Source: a virus
DNA length: 27,207 nucleotides
Direction: 5' to 3' (one strand)
Virus record (IMG/VR): IMGVR_UViG_3300034685_000071
Coordinates: 1-27,207 of that record
How positions within the stretch are numbered: position 1 is the first letter of the stretch; each line of letters starts with the position of its first letter. Under the pieces are notes generated by a model. That model was not told where the DNA came from. It was given only the letters and a program-made list of their open reading frames with translations, and did not search any database. A program made the translations under genes and the position numbers. This document shows, piece after piece, positions 4,870 through 13,301 of the stretch.

Positions 4870-7704
4870 CTAAAATTCGCTCTCACAAACCTCTTCTGTA
4901 TCAAGCCCTAGCTCTGTAGCAAGGAGTCTCCTTTTCTCTACATCAATAGCCTCTTCTGTGAACATAATATCCAGAATCTTCTCCTGTAGCATAGAGGACT
5001 TGAGCTTTTCTAACTGGAACATATAGGCTTTTACTGGGGTATTTTGTTTTGGTACTTTCACGGATTTGTATTCCACTACCTCAGACTTTAGGCAGTATTC
5101 CTTCATCGTATTAACACTGTGAGGCGGTGAGTTCCTTGACTCCGCAAGGTAAGATGCCCAAGCATTGTATAGTGACCTAAAGGAAGTAAATCCTATGCCC
5201 TGCTTAGTCACAATGTAGTGTCTCTTAGGAAGCAGTCTGCCTTCAAGAATCATTGTAGCAAAGTCCTCAAGCATTATACTTACAGGGTCGAACTCTGCAA
5301 TTTCTGCTAGTGAGCACTGAACACTGTGCTCTTGGTTAGCTTTTACACGCTCTTCCAGTTCTGGGAATAGCCAAGAAATCCCTGCATAGGTTACAGCCCT
5401 TATAAAAGCTGTTCTATCATCTGCTCCACTGCTAATTAATTCCTTCCTTCTGTCATTCAGTAGCTTGTGGAATTTCCTGTATTCCCCTTCTATTGTCGAA
5501 AGCCTTACAGCTTCTCTGGCGATAACTTTAAAAAGCTTTTCTTCATAAGGCTTGAACTCTTGGTAGACTCTCTGGTTATTTGTAGCCCTATCTAGCTTGA
5601 TTAGGAAACATCTGGAGAGTAGTCCTCTATCCTCTGGGGAATCCTCGCCAGACAGTATCACTGTAGAGAAGAGCTCTGCCTTTTGTACCACTGACGCAAC
5701 TTTCGTACCTTTGGATACCCCTTGTCTTTCAAAGGCTTCTTTTAAGAACTGTGTCTTATACTGGATGTTCCTATCATTCTCCCTGTATTCATCGTACCAA
5801 ACAGGGATGTTGGAGTAGTAAGCCATCATCCTCGACATACCTACTACTGAGGAGTTGAAAGAATCTGCTCTGGTGTTGTTTACATTAAGGGCACAATTTA
5901 GGTGTCTAGCAAGTGTTGATTTACCAGAGCCACTTCTGCCTGTGACAAAGAGAATAGGGAATCCATTGTGAGCCTCTACTACTTTTTCAGAAAATGCCCC
6001 TGCAATCAGCCAACCAATAGCCTCTACAACATCTGGATTACCATATGCTCTGTCTAAAAGGTCTATTGCCTCTAGCTGTACTTCTCTTTCTAGGTGATTT
6101 TCTAGGTCTATTCTAGGAATGTATCTAGTCGAAGAGTCGCTGTATATAGAGCGGGCTCTTACTGTTAAATCCCCAACCTTGAAGTTGTTTTCTTCATCTG
6201 GAGTGTAGAAAGTGCCATCCATCACTAAGGCGTTACCAAATAGCCAGTATTTGTCTTGCCTTCCTACTGTAGCGGGTAGGGTGATATCCATTACATCATC
6301 ACTGTTATCTAGGATGTACAGCATCACTTGGTCGAAGTCCTCCTTAGAGCCCATGAAGATGAAGTCCCCTACTTCAAAGCATCTTTTCTTAAAGGCGTTG
6401 AGGCTAGTTAGCTCCTCTGCTCTAAACATCACAGGGTCAGATACATAGCCAGACCTAGAAGCTAAAATGAACTCCCTGTTTCTTCCATCTGGCATGTGGA
6501 AGTATGCAACAGGCTGTAGCACAAAATTGGAAAGTGTTACTTCTCTAAATCCAGCTTGGGTTAGTACAGGTTTTATATAGGCGTTGTCATACTCATAAAT
6601 TCCTGTCTCACTTGTTCTGTACTGAGCAACTGCTGTAGCACCGCATGACTTGAACAGTTTGTCTATTGCTCTTTTAGAAATCCCTTTAATCTCTTTAAGC
6701 TCTGACTTTAAAACCTCAGCATCTACTTCTGACATTACACTTAGTAGGAAAGACACAGCATCTTCGTTGTAAGCATAGTTAGGGTCTTTAGCAATCTCAT
6801 TAAAAAAGGCTTTCTTTGTTGCAGGAACTACAGGAAGTTTCATAAGTAGCTCTGTAAATCTATCCATATCCTCTGTACAGGCATCCATAAACATTGAGTT
6901 TACATCCTTTATGCCTTTAGGTAGAAGTCTTATTAAGGTTTTTTCTGGGTGGTCGTTGGCTACAGCCATAGCAAGCTTAAGCCCTGCCTCGTCATTGTCC
7001 TTAGTAACTATTATGCTCTCAAACTCGTCCATAAAACCGCTCTTATCTTCTCTGTACGTGTCAGCCCCTACAATACCTATTGCTGTGAAGCCTGCCATCT
7101 GCATAGTCAGTGCATCTGTCTCACCCTCTAAGATATCAAGGACTTTTTTAGAGCTCTTATCCACAAGGTCTAACCCATAATAAGGGTTGTGCCAGTCATC
7201 TGTCTGTTTGCCCCACGTGAACTTCGCTATGCCTTCTACTTTTTCATAGGTTCTTCTTAGCTTCTCTGCAATTACTTTCCCAGAGAAGTCATAAAAAGGC
7301 ATGAGCACTCCTTCTTTTACATCCTTAAATCCCCTTGACTTTAGGAACTCCTCAGTGTATCCTTTGTACTCAGCTAGACCTTTTATATTCATAACCTCTG
7401 GTGGTGTGATGTTGAAGTCTTTCTTAAGAAGTTGCTCCGCTGTTTTAGCATCTTTAGCCTTTCCTGCGATAACCATAAGCTGTAAGGCGTTGTTGCCTGC
7501 ATCCTTTTTTGAAAAGCAGATACAGTCAAACACACCACCTTTATCATATATCTTAAATGATGGGTCGCTCTCTTTGTGTATGGGGCAACGTGTCTTATAT
7601 ATCTTCTTACTAGCAGTGTTTACTTCCAAAATAAAATCTGAATCTTGGTAACCAAAATACTTTTTGAGAATTTCCCTAATGTCTATCTGGCTAACTTTTC
7701 GCAT
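4870..7704 (-). CDS. DNA primase-helicase fusion protein, 944 aa
   Basis: The product should make RNA primers and unwind DNA at the phage fork. Residues 35-75 resemble a CHC2-type primase zinc finger (C40, H43, then C61 and C63; the last pair is spaced C-x-C, tighter than usual). Residues 185-275 are a Toprim domain: ILEGETDAL with E193, and TKDNDEAG with D236 and D238. A long middle section (about 300-560) resembles the region before the ATPase in phage DUF927-like proteins. Residues 580-720 are an AAA+/P-loop ATPase with Walker A GRSGSGKST (589-597), Walker B VWYDEY (D638, E639) and a later RGLLSRC segment that fits an arginine/sensor region. The fused order primase then helicase recalls T7 gp4, but the ATPase is not RecA-like. 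It begins 11 bases after the 123-aa gene and shares its promoter. Confidence 0.9.
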   Translation of the reverse strand: MRKVSQIDIREILKKYFGYQDSDFILEVNTASKKIYKTRCPIHKESDPSFKIYDKGGVFDCICFSKKDAGNNALQLMVIAGKAKDAKTAEQLLKKDFNITPPEVMNIKGLAEYKGYTEEFLKSRGFKDVKEGVLMPFYDFSGKVIAEKLRRTYEKVEGIAKFTWGKQTDDWHNPYYGLDLVDKSSKKVLDILEGETDALTMQMAGFTAIGIVGADTYREDKSGFMDEFESIIVTKDNDEAGLKLAMAVANDHPEKTLIRLLPKGIKDVNSMFMDACTEDMDRFTELLMKLPVVPATKKAFFNEIAKDPNYAYNEDAVSFLLSVMSEVDAEVLKSELKEIKGISKRAIDKLFKSCGATAVAQYRTSETGIYEYDNAYIKPVLTQAGFREVTLSNFVLQPVAYFHMPDGRNREFILASRSGYVSDPVMFRAEELTSLNAFKKRCFEVGDFIFMGSKEDFDQVMLYILDNSDDVMDITLPATVGRQDKYWLFGNALVMDGTFYTPDEENNFKVGDLTVRARSIYSDSSTRYIPRIDLENHLEREVQLEAIDLLDRAYGNPDVVEAIGWLIAGAFSEKVVEAHNGFPILFVTGRSGSGKSTLARHLNCALNVNNTRADSFNSSVVGMSRMMAYYSNIPVWYDEYRENDRNIQYKTQFLKEAFERQGVSKGTKVASVVQKAELFSTVILSGEDSPEDRGLLSRCFLIKLDRATNNQRVYQEFKPYEEKLFKVIAREAVRLSTIEGEYRKFHKLLNDRRKELISSGADDRTAFIRAVTYAGISWLFPELEERVKANQEHSVQCSLAEIAEFDPVSIMLEDFATMILEGRLLPKRHYIVTKQGIGFTSFRSLYNAWASYLAESRNSPPHSVNTMKEYCLKSEVVEYKSVKVPKQNTPVKAYMFQLEKLKSSMLQEKILDIMFTEEAIDVEKRRLLATELGLDTEEVCESEF

Positions 7705-7715
7705 ATCCTGTCCCC

Positions 7716-8087
7716 CTACTTATCTTGTTTTTTCTTGAATTGATATGGCTTTAGTTGATTAACTTCAAAAGCATGTTCTTCAAATTTTGGACTTGGGAAG
7801 TCAAACCTTGTAGGATTTATCAGCCTGCTGTCCCTGTTAGTCTGGAACTTTATGCCAAGCACATCGCTAGGCTCTTCCCCTTGTCTATAATAAAATAACC
7901 TTCCGTTTTTCATATTGACTGGTCGTGATGCCACCAGTATATCCCCAGTTACATAAGCGAAAATCATTGATGCCATAAAATGTGTTGCTGTGATTTTGTC
8001 CTTCTTAAGTTTCTTCTTAAAAGCCCCCATAAGGGACTTCTCCATGTTGAAAGTAATGGGTGATGTTATTGCTTTTCTAAATATCAT
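7716..8087 (-). CDS. Hypothetical protein upstream of primase-helicase, 123 aa
   Basis: I chose ATG 8087 (MIFRKAITSPITFN) because AGGAGGAGAGG sits just in front of it. An upstream in-frame ATG at 8126 would lie above the likely transcription start of the promoter at 8118-8146, so it cannot be the main start. The protein is basic, with a Lys-rich stretch at residues 24-30, a hydrophobic patch (HFMASMIFAYVTGDILVA) and a KPYQFKKKQDK tail. I recognise no family. As first gene of the replication operon it may be a replication accessory or a DNA-binding protein, but that rests on position only. Confidence 0.8.
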   Translation of the reverse strand: MIFRKAITSPITFNMEKSLMGAFKKKLKKDKITATHFMASMIFAYVTGDILVASRPVNMKNGRLFYYRQGEEPSDVLGIKFQTNRDSRLINPTRFDFPSPKFEEHAFEVNQLKPYQFKKKQDK

Positions 8088-8117
8088 AGCCTCTCCTCCT
8101 GTGTTTTCTATAAATAT

Positions 8118-8146
8118 ACAATACATCTATTAAATGGTTATGTCAA
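8118..8146 (-). promoter_or_regulatory. Leftward promoter of the replication operon
   Basis: On the reverse strand there is a consensus TTGACA (8146-8141), a 17-base spacer and TATTGT (8123-8118). The start point would be near 8111, giving a leader of about 24 bases before the ATG at 8087. This placement decides the start codon of the 123-aa gene. Confidence 0.7.
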
Positions 8147-8187
8147 CAATAAATTTTTAACATGTAAAAAGTCGTGTCTATTTTCAT

Positions 8188-8207
8188 TATAATTAATTGA
8201 AAGGAGG
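8188..8207 (+). promoter_or_regulatory. Rightward TATAAT element and ribosome site of the structural operon
   Basis: TATAAT at 8188-8193 is followed by AATTGAAAGGAGG, closely matching the same segment of the 43-nt block seen at 15228 and 20641. No good -35 box lies 16-18 bases upstream, so it may depend on an activator or a modified polymerase, or be only a translation element. Confidence 0.45.
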
Positions 8208-8213
8208 GTGAAC

Positions 8214-8777
8214 ATGAGCGAGAAGAAAAAAGATGATATAGGTGTAAGTGAAGCATACGAAATTATGGATGCTGACCCTATCCATGAAATAGAGGACGAG
8301 GTAGGGCTTTACGCCCCTGTGAGCACCAGCACACCAGAACATGAGGCAATGAGAATTTTGTATCTTCACAGCTTGGGCTACAGCCAGAGCCAGATAGCAA
8401 TGCACTACAAAATGTCTGCTAAAAGAGTTAGAGAGCTTATGAAGTCTGAGGAGTTTAGACTATTAGCACAGGAGTATACTAAGAATACAACCATGATGGC
8501 TAAGCTTTCTCTTTCTATGGTTACAGAAAAAGCAATGTCAACTCTTATAGGACTTCTTGATTCCAAGAGTGAGAAAGTGAGACTTGCTACTGCTAAGGAT
8601 ATTTTAGATAGAGCAGGTCTAGTTACAAAGCAGACTGTACAGTTTACAGAAAACACAGGTCTTGGAGCTATGGATGATGACCATCTTTTAGATGTTGTTT
8701 CTAAATCCATGCAGGACATACTGAGCAGGAGGGACGCAGAAAATGGCAATAACAAAGGCACAACTGGAACTCCTTAA
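8214..8777 (+). CDS. terS: Terminase small subunit
   Basis: The small terminase subunit recognises the packaging site on concatemeric DNA and hands it to the large subunit. The assignment rests on position directly before a clear large terminase and on a helix-turn-helix at residues 47-75 (LGYSQSQIAMHYKMSAKRVREL), followed by long helices suited to oligomerisation. I chose ATG 8214, since the GTG at 8208 overlaps the ribosome site AGGAGGG; the product is 187 aa. The first ~40 residues are acidic. Its last 35 bases overlap the large-subunit gene, implying coupled translation. Confidence 0.85.
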   Translation: MSEKKKDDIGVSEAYEIMDADPIHEIEDEVGLYAPVSTSTPEHEAMRILYLHSLGYSQSQIAMHYKMSAKRVRELMKSEEFRLLAQEYTKNTTMMAKLSLSMVTEKAMSTLIGLLDSKSEKVRLATAKDILDRAGLVTKQTVQFTENTGLGAMDDDHLLDVVSKSMQDILSRRDAENGNNKGTTGTP

Positions 8778-10299
8778 GCGTGAGTCCTACAATGACTTTT
8801 ACACCTTCGCCAAGTATGTGTGCCAGTGGACTGAAATGGAGGAACAACCTCACAGGGAAATGTGTTACTTCGCCACTATGGGGCTCGAGGACTGGGTAGA
8901 TAACAGAGGCAACAAAATGCTAGTAAACTACCAACCCCCTGTAAGCACTGAGCAGATAAAAGCTATGTATGAAAGAGCAGGGGAGAGTTGGCTTGCTAGG
9001 CACAAGAAGCTTATCCAAGTGCCACGTTCTAGCTTTAAATCCTCAGTAATCTCTAACGCACTTATACTGTGGCTACTTTGGCACAATCCTAATATACGTA
9101 TAATGATAGGCTCAGAGACACTGGGCAACTCGAAGCTTTACTTATCAGCAATTAAAGACCAGATAGAGAACAATGAGTTACTGCGAATCATTTGCACTAA
9201 CGACAAGGGGGTCTACTTACTAGAGCCTGCTAAGGATGTTACAGGAGGTTGGACGGAAGACCAAGTGCTATTGAAACATAGGACAGACCTCGGACGTAAA
9301 GAGCCAACTATATTTTGTACCTCCGTTGAAAATACCAGAACAGGACTTCACCCAGACGTTATAGTATTCGATGACCTTGTTTCTGAGGGTAATGTAAACA
9401 CAGCTAATAACATTCAGAAAACCAAAGATGTTTACAAGTATTCCCTATCCCTGTTAGACCCTACAGGAATTTTATTTGTAGTAGGAACAAGATACCACTA
9501 CAACGACCTGTATAACGACCTTTTAAAGTCCCCCTCATTTGACAAGCTCGTAAGACCCGCTGTACTCCCAGATACAGGAGAGCTTTACTTCCCTAAGAGG
9601 ATAACGCATGCCTTCCTAGAGGAGAAGAAGCAGGAGCAGGGTACTTATATCTTCTCTTGCCAGTACATGCTAGAGCCTGTGGATGATGCTATGAGGGACT
9701 TCCAGAAGCACTGGTTCAAGTGGTTTAAGGCAGATGACTTAGAGGAAATTACAGAGAAATGTATCAACTACTACGTAGTTACAGACTTTGCAATATCCCT
9801 TAAGAAACGAGCCGACTACACTGTAATAATGGCTGTAGGGGAGACCTTTGATAAAAAGCTTTACGTGCTTGAGTACGACAGAGGCAGGCTCAATCCTCAT
9901 GAGACTATACAGGCACTATTTGAAATGTGTGCTAAGTACAAGAAGAGGCTTAGAAGAGTCCAGATAGAATCTGTTGCTTTCCAAGCATCTATGATGTATC
10001 TTATTAAGAATGAGCAAAAAAGAAGAGGCGTAAGACTTCCGTTACTGGAGACTAAGCCCCGCCAGAACAAAGAGGAACGTATCAAATTGCTAATCCCTCT
10101 GTTCGAACGTGGCGAAGTTTTCCTAAAGGAAGGTATGCAGGATTTGTATGACGAGCTAGTGAGTCTTGGCTCATGGGAGCATGATGACGTAGCCGATGCT
10201 TTATCAAACATCCTTGAGTGCCTTAAGCCTTACGCACAGTTAGCCACAGACTCCACAGATGACCCTAGCACCATAAGGAATAGACGAACAAACTACTAA
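8743..10299 (+). CDS. terL: Terminase large subunit
   Basis: This 518-aa protein is the DNA-packaging motor and nuclease. The ATPase half has a Walker A-like PRSSFKSS (94-101), Walker B VIVFDD (206-211) and the coupling-motif segment VVGTRYH (246-252). The nuclease half, an RNase H-like fold, starts with VVTDFAIS (D348), continues with VQIES (E409) and ends in HDDVADAL (D481, D482, D485), which provide the metal-binding acidic residues. The Walker A lacks the usual GKT, as is common in phage terminases, where a deviant P-loop is tolerated. Start ATG 8743 has AGGAGGGA upstream and lies inside the small-subunit gene. Confidence 0.95.
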   Translation: MAITKAQLELLKRESYNDFYTFAKYVCQWTEMEEQPHREMCYFATMGLEDWVDNRGNKMLVNYQPPVSTEQIKAMYERAGESWLARHKKLIQVPRSSFKSSVISNALILWLLWHNPNIRIMIGSETLGNSKLYLSAIKDQIENNELLRIICTNDKGVYLLEPAKDVTGGWTEDQVLLKHRTDLGRKEPTIFCTSVENTRTGLHPDVIVFDDLVSEGNVNTANNIQKTKDVYKYSLSLLDPTGILFVVGTRYHYNDLYNDLLKSPSFDKLVRPAVLPDTGELYFPKRITHAFLEEKKQEQGTYIFSCQYMLEPVDDAMRDFQKHWFKWFKADDLEEITEKCINYYVVTDFAISLKKRADYTVIMAVGETFDKKLYVLEYDRGRLNPHETIQALFEMCAKYKKRLRRVQIESVAFQASMMYLIKNEQKRRGVRLPLLETKPRQNKEERIKLLIPLFERGEVFLKEGMQDLYDELVSLGSWEHDDVADALSNILECLKPYAQLATDSTDDPSTIRNRRTNY

Positions 10300-10311
10300 G
10301 GAGGGATTATA

Positions 10312-12102
10312 TTGATATACAAATTAGAAAGACTGCTAGAAAAAGAGGATAAGGAAATTGTTGAATTAATCTATGACTGCCTAGATAAAGCTGAAAAGAA
10401 TCAGAGACCTTATCTGGAAAGATTTAAAAGATACTATGAGCTTTATAGGAACTACATAGCAGAAGAGAACAAAAGACAGCATGGCTCTAACCTTTTTATA
10501 CCATATACATTCGAGGCTGTAGAGACCATTGCTCCTAGACTTGTTACTGCTATCTTCAACAACAGACCTTACATGACAGCCGTACCTTTAAGTAACACAG
10601 CTTATGAAAATGCTAGGAATATGGAAATGCTTCTTGACTATCAAGCAGAGAAGTACCTAGACCCTATACTATTTTTTACGATGGTGTTTAAGAACACACT
10701 TAAGTATGGGACTTCAATAGTCAAAACTACGTGGAAGTTTACAGAAAAGACAATTAGAGTTAATAAATATGAGAAAAACCCAAAGCTTTCAGCCTTGATG
10801 CAGAGAAAAGTGGAGACTGAAAAAATTGTAACTTACAATGCCCCTTACATGGAGATTGTACCTCTTGAGGACTTCTTCTTTGACCCAAGTGCCAGTGACC
10901 TAGAGAGTGCTAGGTTTGTTATCCATAGATACTATGAAGATATTGATATCATAAAAGAGAAGGTAGAGGATGGGATATATAAGGCTAAGGAAGAAGATAT
11001 TGAGAAGCTTAGTGAGGAGTCTTTCCACTATACTGAAAACACGTTTTCGTCAGCTCAAAGAGTGGATGGTGTCACAGGAGGAGATTCTAAGCCAGAAGGT
11101 ATGGCGGAGATTCTTGAGTTTTGGGGTGACGACTGCGTTATAAAGGTTGCAGGAGATATAATCCTAGACATAGATTACAACCCATTCTTCCACGGAGAAC
11201 GCCCATTTGTTAGATTCCTAGACTACCCTGTAGCGAATGAGTTCTATGGCATTGGTGAGGTTGAGGTAATTGAAAGCCTTCAAGAAGAGCTTAATACCAC
11301 TAGAAGCCAGAGACTCGACAACGTTACTATGGTAATCAATAATATGTGGAAAGTTGTGAGAAACTCAAACATAGACCCCAACCAGTTAATATCAAGACCT
11401 AATGGAATAGTGGAAGTTGAAGACCCTAATGACCTAACTCCTCTAACTGTGCCAGATGTAACTGAGGCGGGCTACAAGGAAGAACAGATAATTAAGGATG
11501 ACATAGACAGAACAACTGGGGTGAATGATTACACTAGAGGAGGAAACCCTGCTAGGCGTGAGACAGCAACCACCGCTTCCCTCCTGTCTGAATCTGCCAA
11601 TGAGAGATTTAAGCTTAAGATTAGACTTCTTGAAAAGACCTCATTCAAGCAGGTAGGATATCAGTTAGTAGCTTTAAATCAGCAGTTTATAACTGAGGAT
11701 GTTGAAGTAAGGCTGTTTGACAAGACTAAACCTATGGAGCAAAACTACACCAACCCAGAAACAGTGAAGCTGTCTCCACAAGACATAGCAGGGCAATTTG
11801 ATTTAATCCCTTGCGGTTCTACTACTGAGCCTTTGGCAAACAAAGAGCTTCGCCAGACACAAATCACTCAGCTTTACAACACTATGGGGCAAAGTGAGTA
11901 TATTAACCAGCCAGAATTTCTTACTGCTATACTTGAAGCCTTTGATTTTAAGAACGTGGATAAATTAATTTTGCAACAGCCACCAATGCCAGAACAACCA
12001 ATGGCAGGTATGGAAGGCATGATGCCAGAAGGAGTTGGGGGCAGTGAGCCTCTTCCAGAAGAAGCTGTTGCGCAAGACCCTTATTTCCAAAATATGCAGT
12101 AG
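10312..12102 (+). CDS. Portal protein
   Basis: The 596-aa product should form the dodecameric DNA channel at the unique capsid vertex. Position directly after terL and length fit. Typical features are the early segment FEAVETIAPRLVTAIFNN (about residues 64-81) and a central region that includes YPVANEFYGIGEVEVIESLQ, where portals carry their wing and stem helices. The C-terminal tail is Met/Pro/Glu-rich (QQPPMPEQPMAGMEGMMPEG). The start is TTG at 10312, supported by GGAGGG six bases upstream; no ATG fits as well. The sequence resembles portals of short-tailed phages, but this was not tested by search. Confidence 0.88.
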   Translation: MIYKLERLLEKEDKEIVELIYDCLDKAEKNQRPYLERFKRYYELYRNYIAEENKRQHGSNLFIPYTFEAVETIAPRLVTAIFNNRPYMTAVPLSNTAYENARNMEMLLDYQAEKYLDPILFFTMVFKNTLKYGTSIVKTTWKFTEKTIRVNKYEKNPKLSALMQRKVETEKIVTYNAPYMEIVPLEDFFFDPSASDLESARFVIHRYYEDIDIIKEKVEDGIYKAKEEDIEKLSEESFHYTENTFSSAQRVDGVTGGDSKPEGMAEILEFWGDDCVIKVAGDIILDIDYNPFFHGERPFVRFLDYPVANEFYGIGEVEVIESLQEELNTTRSQRLDNVTMVINNMWKVVRNSNIDPNQLISRPNGIVEVEDPNDLTPLTVPDVTEAGYKEEQIIKDDIDRTTGVNDYTRGGNPARRETATTASLLSESANERFKLKIRLLEKTSFKQVGYQLVALNQQFITEDVEVRLFDKTKPMEQNYTNPETVKLSPQDIAGQFDLIPCGSTTEPLANKELRQTQITQLYNTMGQSEYINQPEFLTAILEAFDFKNVDKLILQQPPMPEQPMAGMEGMMPEGVGGSEPLPEEAVAQDPYFQNMQ

Positions 12103-12114
12103 GAGTGATAACTT

Positions 12115-12339
12115 ATGAATAAATTCAATATAATGGATGTAGATAGCGGTATCCTCGCTTCTCTTGTTCAAGACCCTCGTTGGGAGCAAGTGGAGCTTGT
12201 CCTTAAGCAGAGGGAAACCTCTCTGATAGACAGGCTCACAACTGCCCCTATTGAAGAGGTTGTGGGTTTACAGGCAAGAATAGCTGAGGTAAGATATCTA
12301 ACGAGAGAGCTTGAAAAGTACAAGGGAGGTAAGCAATAA
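12115..12339 (+). CDS. Small helical protein between portal and scaffold, 74 aa
   Basis: A 74-aa frame starts MNKFNIMDVDSGILASLVQD. Its second half is helical and coiled-coil-like (ARIAEVRYLTRELEKYKGG). AGGAGTGATA precedes the ATG, and the stop overlaps the next start as TAATG. Small proteins of this type are often found between portal and scaffold in podovirus-like genomes, but I cannot assign a role; head assembly is a guess from position. Confidence 0.8.
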   Translation: MNKFNIMDVDSGILASLVQDPRWEQVELVLKQRETSLIDRLTTAPIEEVVGLQARIAEVRYLTRELEKYKGGKQ

Positions 12340-13073
12340 TGGATGGTGAAAACATAATAGGTTCTGGCATAGGACAGGCTAGTGATTTTTTTGGTGATGC
12401 TCCTTCTTATGAAGAGAACGAAGATTTTTTAGATGATGATTTTGAAGATGAAGAGCTAGAAGATGAAGAGCTAGAAGATGAAGAGCTAGAAGATGAAGAG
12501 CTAGAAGACGAAGAGCTAGAAGAGGATAATGGTGAGGAAGAGCCCGAAGAAGATTTAGAGGGTGAAGAAGAAGGGGAAGATGCAGGAGAAACATATGCCC
12601 CAGAGGAATACCTCGATGTAGTTAAGATGCTCGCAGGTGTTCAGCTAGGACTCCTAGATGCACAAGGCAATCCTGTAGAGCCTCAAAGTAACATGATGGT
12701 TGACGTAGCCCAAAGATATGAGAATCAGCTTAGATATCAGAAGCTAGAAAATGATATACTTAAGCTACAAGGGCAGGACGAGGACTTCAACGAAGTCGCT
12801 CCTACATTTGCGCAAACTGTACTAGATATGCCCCAGATTCTTGAATATGAAAATGGAGCTAACATTCTCTACCAGATAGCTAAAGCTAATTATATCCAGA
12901 CAATACTTCCTCAGATTGTAAATGAGCTAGTAGAAGAAAGGGCTAAAGATACTGCGAAGAAGAAATCCTTCCAGACTAGAACATCGGCAGGCTCTTCAAG
13001 AGCAGATAGTGGAGCTAAAGATATCATGAGTGGTATCATGGCAGAGGCTCAAAGAACAGCAAAACTATTTTAA
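12339..13073 (+). CDS. Capsid scaffolding protein
   Basis: The 244-aa product is placed between portal and major capsid genes and has the usual scaffold character. It has a very acidic front half with five ELEDE-type repeats (residues 36-60), then a helical core (about 85-205), and a basic, Ser-rich C-terminal end that would contact capsid subunits. Scaffolds direct procapsid assembly and then leave or are cut. No protease gene is evident in the window, so exit without cleavage is possible. The start overlaps the stop of the previous gene (TAATG). Confidence 0.82.
   Translation: MDGENIIGSGIGQASDFFGDAPSYEENEDFLDDDFEDEELEDEELEDEELEDEELEDEELEEDNGEEEPEEDLEGEEEGEDAGETYAPEEYLDVVKMLAGVQLGLLDAQGNPVEPQSNMMVDVAQRYENQLRYQKLENDILKLQGQDEDFNEVAPTFAQTVLDMPQILEYENGANILYQIAKANYIQTILPQIVNELVEERAKDTAKKKSFQTRTSAGSSRADSGAKDIMSGIMAEAQRTAKLF
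12444..12518 (+). repeat. Five tandem 15-bp repeats in the scaffold gene
   Basis: GAAGATGAAGAGCTA occurs five times head to tail; the fifth copy has one T-to-C change. Each encodes EDEEL. The near-perfect DNA identity points to recent slippage expansion, so copy number may vary between isolates. Confidence 0.9.
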
Positions 13074-13081
13074 GGCAGTTA

Positions 13082-13111
13082 GGGGCACACCGCCCCCTGT
13101 ACATATATAAT
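13082..13111 (+). promoter_or_regulatory. Hairpin and TATAAT upstream of the capsid gene
   Basis: GGGGC-ACACC-GCCCC (13082-13096) forms a 5-bp hairpin without a T tract. TATAAT follows at 13106-13111 and GGAGG just before the ATG. This may be a processing or stabilising structure plus a weak promoter that raises capsid expression; no -35 box is clear. Confidence 0.35.
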
Positions 13112-13133
13112 TTACTATAAGGAGGTAATAACT

Positions 13134-13301
13134 ATGGCTTTACACACATCGGCTAGAGGTACTGCGAATACCGAAGCTAAACGCCAAGTTGTAGATATGA
13201 GCGAAAGCATTTCAATGCTAAGACCATCATCTGCACCGCTTCTAGTTCTTTCTAAGAAACTAGATACAAATAGTTGCCATAACTATAAATTCGAGTGGAT
13301 T
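13134..13301 (+). CDS. Major capsid protein, exon 1
   Basis: ATG 13134 follows AAGGAGG and encodes 56 residues (MALHTSARGTANTEAK ... YKFEWI). Beyond base 13301 the frame meets TAA after one more codon, so unspliced message would give only a short peptide. Joining to 14216 restores FEWIEDDFMARW, a continuous conserved-looking segment of an SU10/DUF5309-type capsid protein. The last nine exon bases, GAGTGGATT, pair with the intron guide at 13325-13333 and end in T, as group I introns require. Confidence 0.9.

Noticed and set aside
8088-8126. Upstream ATG (8126) of the 123-aa gene
   Set aside because: It lies upstream of the likely transcription start of the 8118-8146 promoter, while ATG 8087 has a strong ribosome site.
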